Assembly: GCF_045032955.1 (NCBI RefSeq)
Contig: NZ_JBJFZU010000006.1
Coordinates: 214,472-278,471 of the forward strand
Source of the DNA: Ornithinicoccus sp045032955
GTDB lineage: Bacteria; Actinomycetota; Actinomycetes; Actinomycetales; Dermatophilaceae
Reading direction: 5' to 3'
Length of the DNA: 64,000 bases
Positions 33,844 through 41,499 of the stretch are shown in pieces. Every line of letters begins with the position of its first letter. Positions within the stretch are counted from its first letter, which is position 1. Made by a program: the position numbers and the translations under genes. Below the pieces are notes generated by a model. The model was not told the DNA's origin, did not search any database, and saw nothing but the letters and a program-made list of their open reading frames with translations.

Positions 33844-34350
33844 TCAGTCGAACCAGGGGCGGGCACTGCCTCCCGGGTGCTCGCCGAGCGCGGCACGGAC
33901 ATCCCTGTCCACCTCCATGAGGGCGACCTCCGAGCCGTCGTCGCAGGCGTCGCAGCCGCAGTGCGGCGTCCACCGAGCCGGGGTGGCGTCCTCGCCGACC
34001 CCGACGGACCAGAGCACGGGATCACCGCCGTCGATCTCGAGGATCCGCACCACCGAGGTCCCGGGACGCGACGAACGGAACGAGTGACCACGGTCGTACC
34101 GGCCCGCACCTCGACGAGGCTCGGGCCCTGCGGGCAGCACCTCGTGCTCGACACCGGGCAGGCCCGCGAGCGCCGCCGCCCAGGCGCGCCCCCGCAGCAG
34201 CACGGCACGCCACCGCTCGGGCTCGCTGGTGCGGGAGTACTCCTCATCCCGGGGAGACTCCATGAACCCGCGCGGCGGCGGCCACACGGGCGGGTCCAGG
34301 AGGGCATACTGCCGCTCCACGTCCTGCTGCACCTCGTCCAGGCTCACCAT
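33844..34350 (-). CDS. DUF6226 family protein
   Basis: 168 residues. RDEEYSRTSEPERWRAVLLRGRAW and the C-terminal PHCGCDACDDGSEVALMEVD match DUF6226. The CxCxxC group could bind metal. Function unknown. Convergent with the Lrp gene and upstream-adjacent to iclR on the same strand with a 40-bp gap. Confidence 0.78.
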   Translation of the reverse strand: MVSLDEVQQDVERQYALLDPPVWPPPRGFMESPRDEEYSRTSEPERWRAVLLRGRAWAAALAGLPGVEHEVLPAGPEPRRGAGRYDRGHSFRSSRPGTSVVRILEIDGGDPVLWSVGVGEDATPARWTPHCGCDACDDGSEVALMEVDRDVRAALGEHPGGSARPWFD

Positions 34351-34390
34351 GCCCGCACGGTATGTCGCGCGCCCCGTCGCGGCATACCCC

Positions 34391-35053
34391 CTAGCCGGGA
34401 CGTCGCGCCGAGGTGAGGTTCGCGGCCACCTCGGCGGCGGCGGCCATCACGGCCTCTCCCACGCCCGGGGCGTCCAGCGGGGAGGTGGCCACCACCCCCA
34501 CCGACGCCTCCAGGCCGGGCACCCCGGGGACCGGGGCCGCGAGACCGTGCGCCCCCTGCTGCAGCTCCCCGCTGGTCAGCACCGGGCCGGGCGCGCCCTG
34601 CCCGGCCTCCAGGATCGCCCGGCCCGCGGCGCCACGGGTCAACGGGTGCCGGCTGCCGACCCGGTAGGAGACGTGCAGGTCCGTCCAGGTGGGCTCTACC
34701 ACCACCAGCGCCAGCGCCTGCTCCCCCTCGGCGATGCTGAGGTGCGCGGTGGCACCGATCCGGTCGGCGAGCGCCCGCAGCACCGGCCCGGCCGCGGCCG
34801 CGAGGACCGGACGGACCGCCAGCTGCAGCCGGGTCACGCCGAGACCGAGGCGCACCCGGGCATCTACGCCGCGGGTGACGAAGTCCCGCGCCTGCAGGGT
34901 AGCCACCAGCCGGTAGACCACCGCCCTGCTCACCCCGAGCGCCTCGGCCAGGGCGCTGATCGTGAGTCCGGACGGCGACGCCGAGACCAGCTGCAGCACC
35001 GTCAGGCCACGGTCCAGGGTCTGGGCCGTCTCCGGCCGCGTTCGCTCGTCCAC
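34391..35053 (-). CDS. IclR-family transcriptional regulator
   Basis: 220 residues with N-terminal winged HTH (LTISALAEALGVSRAVVYRLVATL) and the IclR effector domain (HLSIAEGEQALALVVVEP, HPLTRGAAGRAILEA). IclR proteins often control aromatic catabolism, so hmgA/fahA or the adjacent P450 are plausible targets. Start GTG 35053. A -10 TAGCCT (35060-35065, minus) ends 6 nt before it and contains the TAG stop codon of the P450 gene. Confidence 0.92.
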   Translation of the reverse strand: MDERTRPETAQTLDRGLTVLQLVSASPSGLTISALAEALGVSRAVVYRLVATLQARDFVTRGVDARVRLGLGVTRLQLAVRPVLAAAAGPVLRALADRIGATAHLSIAEGEQALALVVVEPTWTDLHVSYRVGSRHPLTRGAAGRAILEAGQGAPGPVLTSGELQQGAHGLAAPVPGVPGLEASVGVVATSPLDAPGVGEAVMAAAAEVAANLTSARRPG

Positions 35054-35062
35054 CTGGGCAGG

Positions 35063-36397
35063 CTAGCGACCGTGGGGGGCTCCGGCGCGCCCGACGAGAC
35101 GGACCGGGGCGCCGTCACCCGGCTCGTTGGTGATGTTGCGCAGCCGGGTGGGGGACGGCTCGGCGGCGACCAGCTCGAACCGGGAGAGCACCTCGCAGAG
35201 CATCACCACCCCCTCCATCAGCGCGAACGCGGCCCCGACGCACCGACGCACCCCTCCCCCGAACGGGATCCAGCCACGGGGCGGCGCTGAGCCCTCGAGG
35301 AAGCGCTCCGGCCGGAAGCGGCCGGCGTCACCGAAGAGCTCCTCGTCCAGATGGGTCAGCATGATCGCAGGAGCCACCGTCACCCCCGCCGGCAGCGACC
35401 AGCCGGCGACCACCTGGTCCTCGGTCAGGGTGCGGGCGACGTAGTCGATGATCGGGTGCAGTCGCATACCCTCCTTCAGGCAGGCCTCGAGGTATGCCTC
35501 GTCCCCGTCGTCGGCGGCCCGCCGGGCAGCGGCCTGCGCGGCCGGGTCCCGGGCCAGCTCGTGCAGCGTCCAGGACAGGGCCGACGCCGAGGTCTCGTAC
35601 CCGGCCAGCAGCAACGTCACCAGCTGGTCGCGGATCTCGGCCGGTGGGAGCGACCCGCTCGAGCCGTCCTCGGGGGCGACCTCCAGCAACCGGGAGAGCA
35701 GGTCCGGCGAGCTCCTCGGGGACTGCCGCCGCTCGGTGATCTCCTCGTGGATCAGGGTGTCGACCGCCCTCAGGTTGGCGGCGTGCCCACGCCAGGGAGG
35801 GAGCAGACGCAGCCGTGGGTAGAGCCACCCCAGCGCCACCACCGGGTCGACGTCGGTCAGCCGCAGCAGCCGCGGCCGGAGCCGGTCCAGACGGGGGCCG
35901 TCGGTCAGCCCGAACACCACCTGCATCATGACCTCCAGGGTGACGGCGGCCATCCGGTCGAGGGTCGGCACCTCCTGCCCGGACCGCCAGCCGGCGACCT
36001 CCTGCTCGGCGATCCGCTGCACCATCGGCCGGTACCCCTGCACGGCGCCGGGAGAGAAGGCGGGCATCAGGTAGCGGCGGATCTGCCGGTGCGCCTCGCC
36101 GTCCTGGAGCATCACCGAGCGGTCCCCCATGGCGGCCCGCAGCACCTCGTTGCCGCGGGCACCGCTGAGCACCACCGGGTCGCCGGCGAAGATCTCCTTG
36201 ATGTCGTCCGGGTCGCTGAACATCACGATCCGCTGGGGCCCGGGCAACGTCCACACGCTGAAGGTGGGTCCGTACCGTTCCCGCAGCCGCGGGAAACCGT
36301 CCTTGCGCCCGGCGAGGGTCTGCAGCGTCTGCACCATCGCGGGGGTGCGGGGACCCGGTGGGAGGGTGTAGCGCTTCCCCGGTCGCCCCTGCCTCAT
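35063..36397 (-). CDS. Cytochrome P450
   Basis: 444-residue haem monooxygenase. I-helix AGYETSASALSW, K-helix EGMRLHP (ExxR), and haem-binding PFGGGVRRCVGAAFALME are all present. PPGPRTP near the N-terminus resembles bacterial class members related to CYP110/CYP102-like branches; no membrane anchor. No ferredoxin is adjacent, and the substrate is unknown. It is directly upstream of iclR on the same strand. ATG 36397 is next to a GGTATACC palindrome. Confidence 0.94.
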   Translation of the reverse strand: MRQGRPGKRYTLPPGPRTPAMVQTLQTLAGRKDGFPRLRERYGPTFSVWTLPGPQRIVMFSDPDDIKEIFAGDPVVLSGARGNEVLRAAMGDRSVMLQDGEAHRQIRRYLMPAFSPGAVQGYRPMVQRIAEQEVAGWRSGQEVPTLDRMAAVTLEVMMQVVFGLTDGPRLDRLRPRLLRLTDVDPVVALGWLYPRLRLLPPWRGHAANLRAVDTLIHEEITERRQSPRSSPDLLSRLLEVAPEDGSSGSLPPAEIRDQLVTLLLAGYETSASALSWTLHELARDPAAQAAARRAADDGDEAYLEACLKEGMRLHPIIDYVARTLTEDQVVAGWSLPAGVTVAPAIMLTHLDEELFGDAGRFRPERFLEGSAPPRGWIPFGGGVRRCVGAAFALMEGVVMLCEVLSRFELVAAEPSPTRLRNITNEPGDGAPVRLVGRAGAPHGR

Positions 36398-36450
36398 CCG
36401 CCGACGGTATACCGGCACCAGGTGGTGCGGGCGCGGCGGGGCGTCACCGC

Positions 36451-38199
36451 TCAGCGACGCCCGACGAACCACTTCCGGATCGTCTCGATCCGGGTGCCGA
36501 CCTGGTCGGAGGTGGCGGTGGCCAGCTCGGGACCGCCGCAGGCCCGTCGCAGCTCGGCGTGCACGACCCCGTGCGGCTGCCCCTTCTTCTGCGCGTAGGC
36601 GGAGACCAGCTTGTTGAGCTCTTTGCGGTGCTCGGCGAGCGCACGGTGGGCGGACACCGCCTGGGCGCGGGCGGCGCCGCCGTCCCGACCGACCTGCTTC
36701 TTCTGGCGTTCCCGCAGCAGGCTCGCGACCTGGTCCGGCTCCAGCAGGCCCGGGAGGCCGAGGTACTCGTCCTCGTCCTCGGACCCGGGCATACCGCCGA
36801 GGCCGTACTGCTCCGCTTCGAAGAGCACGTGGTCGAACTCGGCGTCCGAGCCGATCGCCTCGAAGCTGCCGGCCAGCTCGTCGGAGGTCCCCTCGTCAGC
36901 GTTGGCGGCGGCCATCAGGCCGTCCTCCTCCGACCACAGCTGGTCCTCGTCGGAGGCCGGCCGGTTCAGCGCGTGGTCGCGCTCCACCTCCATGGTGCCC
37001 GCGTGGGTGAGCAGCAGCGGGACGTTCGGCAGGAAGACCGAGGCCGTCTCCCCGCGGCGACGGACCCGGACGAAGCGACCGACGGCCTGGGCGAAGAACA
37101 GCGGCGTCGAGGTGGACGTGGCGTAGACGCCCACCGCCAGGCGGGGGACGTCCACCCCCTCGGAGACCATCCGCACCGCCACCATCCAGCGGGAGTCGCC
37201 GTCGGCGAACTCCTCGATCCGCTCGGAGGCGCCGGCGTCGTCGGAGAGCACGAGGGTGGCCGCCTCCCCGGTGATCTCACGGAGCACCTTGGCGTAGGCG
37301 CGCGCCGAGCGCTGGTCGGTGGCGATGACCAGGCCACCGGCGTCCTCGACGTGCCGGCGCACCTCGGAGAGCCGCTTGTCCGCGGCTCGCAGCACCGCCG
37401 GCACCCAGTCACCGGCCGGGTCCAGGGCGGTGCGCCAGGCCTGCTTGGTCATGTCCTGGGTGACCGGGTCCCCGAGCCGCGCCTCCAGCTCGTCCCCCAC
37501 CTTGGTGCGCCAGCGCATGGTGCCGCCGTAGGACAGGAAGAGCACCGGACGGACCACGCCGTCGCGCAGCGCCTCGGCGTAGCCGTAGGTGAAGTCGGCG
37601 GAGGAGCGGAGAATGCCCGCAGAGTCCATCTCGTAGCGCACGAACGGGATGGCCGAGGTGTCCGAGCGGAACGGCGTCCCGGTCAGCGCGAGACGTCGGG
37701 TGGCCGGCTCGAAGGCCTCCCGGACCGCCTCGCCCCAGCTGAGCGCGTCCCCGCCGTGGTGCACCTCGTCCAGGATCACCAGGGTGCGGGCGGCCTGCGT
37801 CCTGGCCCGGTGCAGCAGCGGCTTGCTGGCGACGCCGGCGTAGGTGAGCGCGACCCCGTCGAAGTCGGTGCTGTGCCGGCCCTGGGCGTTGGCGAAGCGC
37901 GGGTCGATCCGGATGCCGACCTTGCTCGCCGCCTCGGCCCACTGGGTCTTGAGGTGTTCGGTGGGGGCGACCACGGTGATCCGGTCCACCTCGCCGCGGT
38001 CCAGCAGCTCGGTGGCCACCCGCAGCGCGAAGGTCGTCTTGCCGGCACCCGGGGTCGCGACCGCCAGGAAGTCCCGGGGCCGCTCGGTGAGGTACTGCTC
38101 CAGCGCGGCGTGCTGCCAGGCACGCAGCTTGCCCGCCGTACCCCAGGCGGCACGCTCGGGATAGGCGGGAGGAAGGTGGGAGGCAGCTGAGGTGGACAT
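36451..38199 (-). CDS. Superfamily II DEAD/DEAH helicase (SSL2-like)
   Basis: 582 residues. Walker A ATPGAGKTTFAL, DEVHH box (LVILDEVHHGGD), motif III LTGTPFRSD, motif V SEGVDVPRL and motif VI QAVGRFVRVRRRGE. The C-terminal third is acidic then Lys/Arg-rich (RERQKKQVG) and not typical of restriction subunits. A common actinobacterial housekeeping-type helicase, substrate unknown. A minus-strand TATCCT ends 9 nt before the ATG. Divergent from the DUF3039 gene. Confidence 0.92.
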   Translation of the reverse strand: MSTSAASHLPPAYPERAAWGTAGKLRAWQHAALEQYLTERPRDFLAVATPGAGKTTFALRVATELLDRGEVDRITVVAPTEHLKTQWAEAASKVGIRIDPRFANAQGRHSTDFDGVALTYAGVASKPLLHRARTQAARTLVILDEVHHGGDALSWGEAVREAFEPATRRLALTGTPFRSDTSAIPFVRYEMDSAGILRSSADFTYGYAEALRDGVVRPVLFLSYGGTMRWRTKVGDELEARLGDPVTQDMTKQAWRTALDPAGDWVPAVLRAADKRLSEVRRHVEDAGGLVIATDQRSARAYAKVLREITGEAATLVLSDDAGASERIEEFADGDSRWMVAVRMVSEGVDVPRLAVGVYATSTSTPLFFAQAVGRFVRVRRRGETASVFLPNVPLLLTHAGTMEVERDHALNRPASDEDQLWSEEDGLMAAANADEGTSDELAGSFEAIGSDAEFDHVLFEAEQYGLGGMPGSEDEDEYLGLPGLLEPDQVASLLRERQKKQVGRDGGAARAQAVSAHRALAEHRKELNKLVSAYAQKKGQPHGVVHAELRRACGGPELATATSDQVGTRIETIRKWFVGRR

Positions 38200-38334
38200 C
38201 GACGGCCCAGGATAGGCGCTCCCGCGGGGCGACTCACCCGAGCCTGCACTCGCCTCCCGAGACGGACGGGCGTGGTATGCGCGGTCCCGCCCGGCATACC
38301 TCCGGGGCGGCGACGCGGGTCCTAGACTGGGGCC

Positions 38335-38691
38335 ATGAGCGTGCGCATGACAGACCAGCCGCTGGACGCCCCCGAGGCCCCGACCGCCCCGGCCACCCGC
38401 ACCGCGCTGCTGGAGCGGGAGGACACCAAGGTCGAGCCGGACCTCTCCGAGCCGGGTGACCACGAGCGCTTCGCGCACTACGTGCGCAAGGAGAAGATCA
38501 TGGAGTCCGCGATGAGCGGCAACCCCGTGATCGCGCTCTGCGGCAAGGTCTGGATCCCCGGCCGCGACCCGGAGAAGTTCCCGGTGTGCCCGGCGTGCAA
38601 GGAGATCTACCAGGGCCTGCGGGAGCCCCAGGACGGTGGTCCGGGATCCGGGTCCGGCGGAGGGTCGGGCTCCGGCGGCTCCGAGAGCTGA
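38335..38691 (+). CDS. DUF3039 family protein
   Basis: 118 residues. RFAHYVRKEKIMESAMSGNPV followed by ALCGKVWIPGRDPEKFPVCPACKEIY, a probable zinc ribbon, is the DUF3039 core; a Gly/Ser-rich tail ends the protein. Nearly universal in actinobacteria, function unknown. -10 TAGACT (38323-38328) ends 6 nt before the ATG (leaderless). A repeat array begins 74 bp after the stop. Confidence 0.93.
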   Translation: MSVRMTDQPLDAPEAPTAPATRTALLEREDTKVEPDLSEPGDHERFAHYVRKEKIMESAMSGNPVIALCGKVWIPGRDPEKFPVCPACKEIYQGLREPQDGGPGSGSGGGSGSGGSES

Positions 38692-38764
38692 CCCCTCCGC
38701 CTCACCGCTTCCTGCCCGCCGCTCTTCCCCTCTGCCTCCCTTCTCCCGCCCGCCCCCCTTTCCG
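38692..38764. other. Pyrimidine-rich spacer before the repeat array
   Basis: 73 bp, mostly C and T on the plus strand with one G-rich complement. I see no gene, hairpin or promoter in it; with the array at 38765-38992 it fills the 300-bp convergent gap between the DUF3039 gene and yqgE. Confidence 0.6.
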
Positions 38765-38918
38765 ACCGGGCGCGCGTTGTGTTCGCACCGGGCGAGCACT
38801 ATGCATCGACCGGGCGAGCACTATGCATCGACCGGGCGCGCGTTGTGTAACCACCGGGCGAGCACTATGCATCGACCGGGCGCGCGTTATGCGACCACCG
38901 GGCGCGCACTGTGTCATG
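38765..38918 (+). repeat. 22-bp tandem repeat array, seven forward units
   Basis: Seven contiguous units of exactly 22 bp starting at 38765, 38787, 38809, 38831, 38853, 38875 and 38897. All begin ACCGGGCG, then A or C, then GC; the second half is variable but falls into classes. Units 2, 3 and 5 are identical (ending CACTATGCATCG). Units 1, 4 and 6 have CGCGTTGTG or CGCGTTATG. Unit 7 is mixed. 22 is not a multiple of three and there are stops in several frames, so the array is not protein coding. Confidence 0.93.
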
Positions 38919-38926
38919 GAATGCCG

Positions 38927-38992
38927 GTATGCACAACGCTCGCCCGGTCAGAACAGAACGCTCGCCCGGTCAGAACAGAACGCTCGCCCGGT
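38927..38992 (-). repeat. 22-bp tandem repeat array, three inverted units
   Basis: Three contiguous 22-bp units in inverse orientation (38927, 38949, 38971), 8 bp after the forward block. Read on the minus strand each begins ACCGGGCGAGCGTT; units 2 and 3 are identical (ending CTGTTCTG). The last unit ends on the first base of the yqgE stop codon triplet. Forward and inverted blocks can pair in RNA from either strand. Confidence 0.93.
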
Positions 38993-39582
38993 CAGTTGAG
39001 CTCGGGGCTGTCCGTGAACGTGGTCAGGAACGACACCGACGAACGTTGGCGCAGCAGCACCTCGCGCCACATGTCGTCGGTGCTCTCCTGGAACGGGTCC
39101 CGTGGTTCCCGGGGCACGACGTGCCAGGCGCCCTGGCGTACCTCCCCCTCGAGCTGCCCGGGCCCCCACCCGCTGTAGCCGACGAAGATCCGGAACGCCC
39201 CCAGCTCCGGGACCACCAACGGGGCGGGCGCGTCCAGGTCGACCAGGCCGATCCCGCCGAAGAGCAGCTGCGTCCCCAGCGGCGCGTCGCCCGGTTCGTG
39301 TCCCGGCACGCTGACCAGGCCCATCGCGGTGTCCCGTCCGACCGGACCGCCACGGAAGAGGACGCCGGGGTCGGTGACGAAGGGCTGCCACTCCGGCAGC
39401 ACCACGTCGACGCCCGCATCCATCGGCTGGTTCAGCACGAGGCCGTGGGCGCCCTCGTCGTCGTGGTGCAGGACCAGCACCACCGACTCTTCGAACGGGT
39501 CCCCGGTCAACGGGGTGGCCACCAGCAGCTGACCGGTCAGGGGTTCCTGCGAGGCCCGACGCGCACCCTCGGTCGGCATCAT
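38992..39582 (-). CDS. YqgE/AlgH family protein (UPF0301)
   Basis: 196 residues. TGQLLVATPLTGDPFEESVVLVLHHD, GLVLNQPMD, FRGGPV and FRIFVGYSGWGPGQLEGE are the family hallmarks. Function is uncertain. It overlaps the VanZ-like gene by 4 bp at its 5' end; its stop codon touches the last unit of the 22-bp repeat array. Confidence 0.93.
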   Translation of the reverse strand: MMPTEGARRASQEPLTGQLLVATPLTGDPFEESVVLVLHHDDEGAHGLVLNQPMDAGVDVVLPEWQPFVTDPGVLFRGGPVGRDTAMGLVSVPGHEPGDAPLGTQLLFGGIGLVDLDAPAPLVVPELGAFRIFVGYSGWGPGQLEGEVRQGAWHVVPREPRDPFQESTDDMWREVLLRQRSSVSFLTTFTDSPELN

Positions 39583-39944
39583 CGCTCCTGGGCGCCGGTC
39601 GGCAACATGTCTCCACTATGACCCCACCGACGTAGGGCCGTCGCGGCGATCCACACCCCGAGGCCGATCCCCAGCAGGTTCGCGGTGGCATCCAGCGGGT
39701 CCATCTGCCGCGCCGGGGCCAGAGCATGCTGTAACGGCTCGCTGACCAGCGCGTGCAGCACCAGCAGCACCACCAACCACCGGGCCCGCAGCAGCCAGGC
39801 CAGGGCGGCGGGAACCCCGAAGGCCAGCAGGTGGCCCAGCTTGTCCAGCCCGGCCACCCCGCCCGGACCCGGCGCGGTCGGTGTGTAGAGGCCGTAGCCC
39901 TGGATGCACAGGCATACCAGCAGCGCCATCCAGCCGCTCAGCAC
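39579..39944 (-). CDS. VanZ-like membrane protein
   Basis: 121 residues, three to four hydrophobic segments. DKLGHLLAFGVPAALAWLL and the SEPLQ...MDPLDATANLLGIGLG region fit the VanZ-like family. Role unknown; VanZ is linked to low-level teicoplanin resistance but such homologues are common housekeeping proteins. GTG 39944 is used; ATG 39929 is an alternative. Coupled to yqgE by a 4-bp overlap. Confidence 0.8.
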   Translation of the reverse strand: MLSGWMALLVCLCIQGYGLYTPTAPGPGGVAGLDKLGHLLAFGVPAALAWLLRARWLVVLLVLHALVSEPLQHALAPARQMDPLDATANLLGIGLGVWIAATALRRWGHSGDMLPTGAQER

Positions 39945-39988
39945 GATCGGGTCCAGCTGACCGGGCGGCCGCCCGGGAGGTCCGCCCG

Positions 39989-41410
39989 TCAGCTCGGCTC
40001 CCCGTCCTGCTTCGCGGCCCGGGCGGCCTTCTCCACGGCCTGGGCGACGGCCTTGGTGGCCTGCGGGTTGAAGACGCTGGGGATGATGTAGGTCGGGTTC
40101 AGCTCGTCGGCCGAGACCACGTCGGCCAGGGCCTCCGCCGCCGCCAGCAGCATGTCGTCGTCGATGTGGTCGCTGGCCGCGTCGAGCAGCCCGCGGAACA
40201 CCCCCGGGAAGACCAGCACGTTGTTGATCTGGTTGGCGAAGTCGCTGCGCCCCGTCGCGACAACGGTCGCGTGCTTGCCGGCCTCGACCGGGTCGACCTC
40301 GGGCACCGGGTTGGCCATCGCGAAGACGATGGCGTCCTCGTTCATCGTGGCGATGTCGTCACCGGTCAGGATGTTGCCGGCAGACACCCCGATGAAGACG
40401 TCGGCGCCGGCCAGCGCGTCCTTGAGCCCGCCGGTCTCCAGGCCACGGTTGGTCTGGCTGGCGATCCAGGCGAGGTTGCCGTTGTCGCCCCGGACCACGT
40501 CCGCACGGCCCGCGTGCACGATGCCGTCGACGTCGGCCACGATCACGTCCTTGGCACCCGCCTGGAGCAGCAGCCGGATGATGGCGGACCCGGCCGCCCC
40601 GGCGCCGGACATGACGATCTTGACCGCCCCCAGCTCCTTGTGGACCACCCGCAGCGAGTTCTTCAGCGCCGCGAGCGCCACGATCGCGGTGCCGTGCTGG
40701 TCGTCGTGGAAGACCGGGATGTCCAGCTCCCGCCGAAGACGGGCCTCGATGTCGAAGCACCGGGGCGCGGAGATGTCCTCCAGGTTGATCCCGGCGAACC
40801 CGGGCGAGATGGCCTTGACGATGCGGACGATCTCGTCGGTGTCGTGCGCGTCCAGGCAGATCGGGAAGGCGTCGATGTCGGCGAAGCGCTTGAACAGCGC
40901 GGCCTTGCCCTCCATCACCGGCATCGCGGCCAGCGGGCCGATGTCCCCGAGCCCGAGCACCGCCGAGCCGTCGGTGACGACGGCCACCGTGTTGCGCTTG
41001 ATCGTCAGGCTGCGCGCGTCCTCGGGACGCTCGGCGATCGCCTGGCAGATCTTCGCCACGCCGGGGGTGTACACGAGCGACAGGTCGTCCCGGTTGCGGA
41101 TCGGCAGCTTGGACTTGACCTCGAGCTTGCCCCCCAGGTGCGCCAGGAACGTACGGTCGCTGACCCGGCCGATCTCGACACCGTCGACCGCGCCGATCGC
41201 CTCGACGACCTCGGCGGCGTGGTCGGTGCCGTAGGTCGCGATCGTGAGGTCGGCCTGCAGCCGCTCGGTGCCGGAGTCGCTGATGTCGACCGCGGTGACC
41301 ATGCCTCCCACGTCGGAGACGGCGGTGCTGATCTCGGAGACGGCGTTCACGCGAGCCGGCATCTCGAGCCGGACGGTGATGGAGTTGGAGACGGAGGGGA
41401 CGGGGCTCAT
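39989..41410 (-). CDS. NAD(P)-dependent malic enzyme with N-terminal ACT domain
   Basis: 473 residues. The first ~80 residues form an ACT-like ligand domain (ITVRLEMPARVNAVSEISTAVSDVGG). The catalytic part contains LSLVYTPGVAKICQAI, TDGSAVLGLGDIGP, DDQHGTAIVALAAL and the Rossmann motif MSGAGAAGSAI. It decarboxylates malate to pyruvate; the ACT domain suggests allosteric control by an amino acid. GGGGGT precedes ATG 41410. Confidence 0.95.
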   Translation of the reverse strand: MSPVPSVSNSITVRLEMPARVNAVSEISTAVSDVGGMVTAVDISDSGTERLQADLTIATYGTDHAAEVVEAIGAVDGVEIGRVSDRTFLAHLGGKLEVKSKLPIRNRDDLSLVYTPGVAKICQAIAERPEDARSLTIKRNTVAVVTDGSAVLGLGDIGPLAAMPVMEGKAALFKRFADIDAFPICLDAHDTDEIVRIVKAISPGFAGINLEDISAPRCFDIEARLRRELDIPVFHDDQHGTAIVALAALKNSLRVVHKELGAVKIVMSGAGAAGSAIIRLLLQAGAKDVIVADVDGIVHAGRADVVRGDNGNLAWIASQTNRGLETGGLKDALAGADVFIGVSAGNILTGDDIATMNEDAIVFAMANPVPEVDPVEAGKHATVVATGRSDFANQINNVLVFPGVFRGLLDAASDHIDDDMLLAAAEALADVVSADELNPTYIIPSVFNPQATKAVAQAVEKAARAAKQDGEPS

Positions 41411-41499
41411 ACCCCCATTGTCGCCCTATCGCACCTCGGACCGGTATGCGGACACACCGCCCGGCGCGCCGCCCGTCCCGGGCACCCCCGTGGTCGGCG

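Noticed and set aside
36451..38799. Longer helicase start at 38799
   Set aside because: It would run through the DUF3039 gene antisense and into the repeat array; ATG 38199 gives the proper N-terminus and lies just after a -10-like hexamer.
38765..38992. CRISPR array
   Set aside because: The period is 22 bp with no unique 30-40 bp spacers, orientation switches within the block, and no cas genes are present.
38702..39178. Short Arg/Pro-rich proteins (SARPV and TERSPG type) read across the 22-bp repeats
   Set aside because: They exist only because repeat units lack stops in some frames; the 22-bp period shifts the frame at every unit and no start site or family is convincing.
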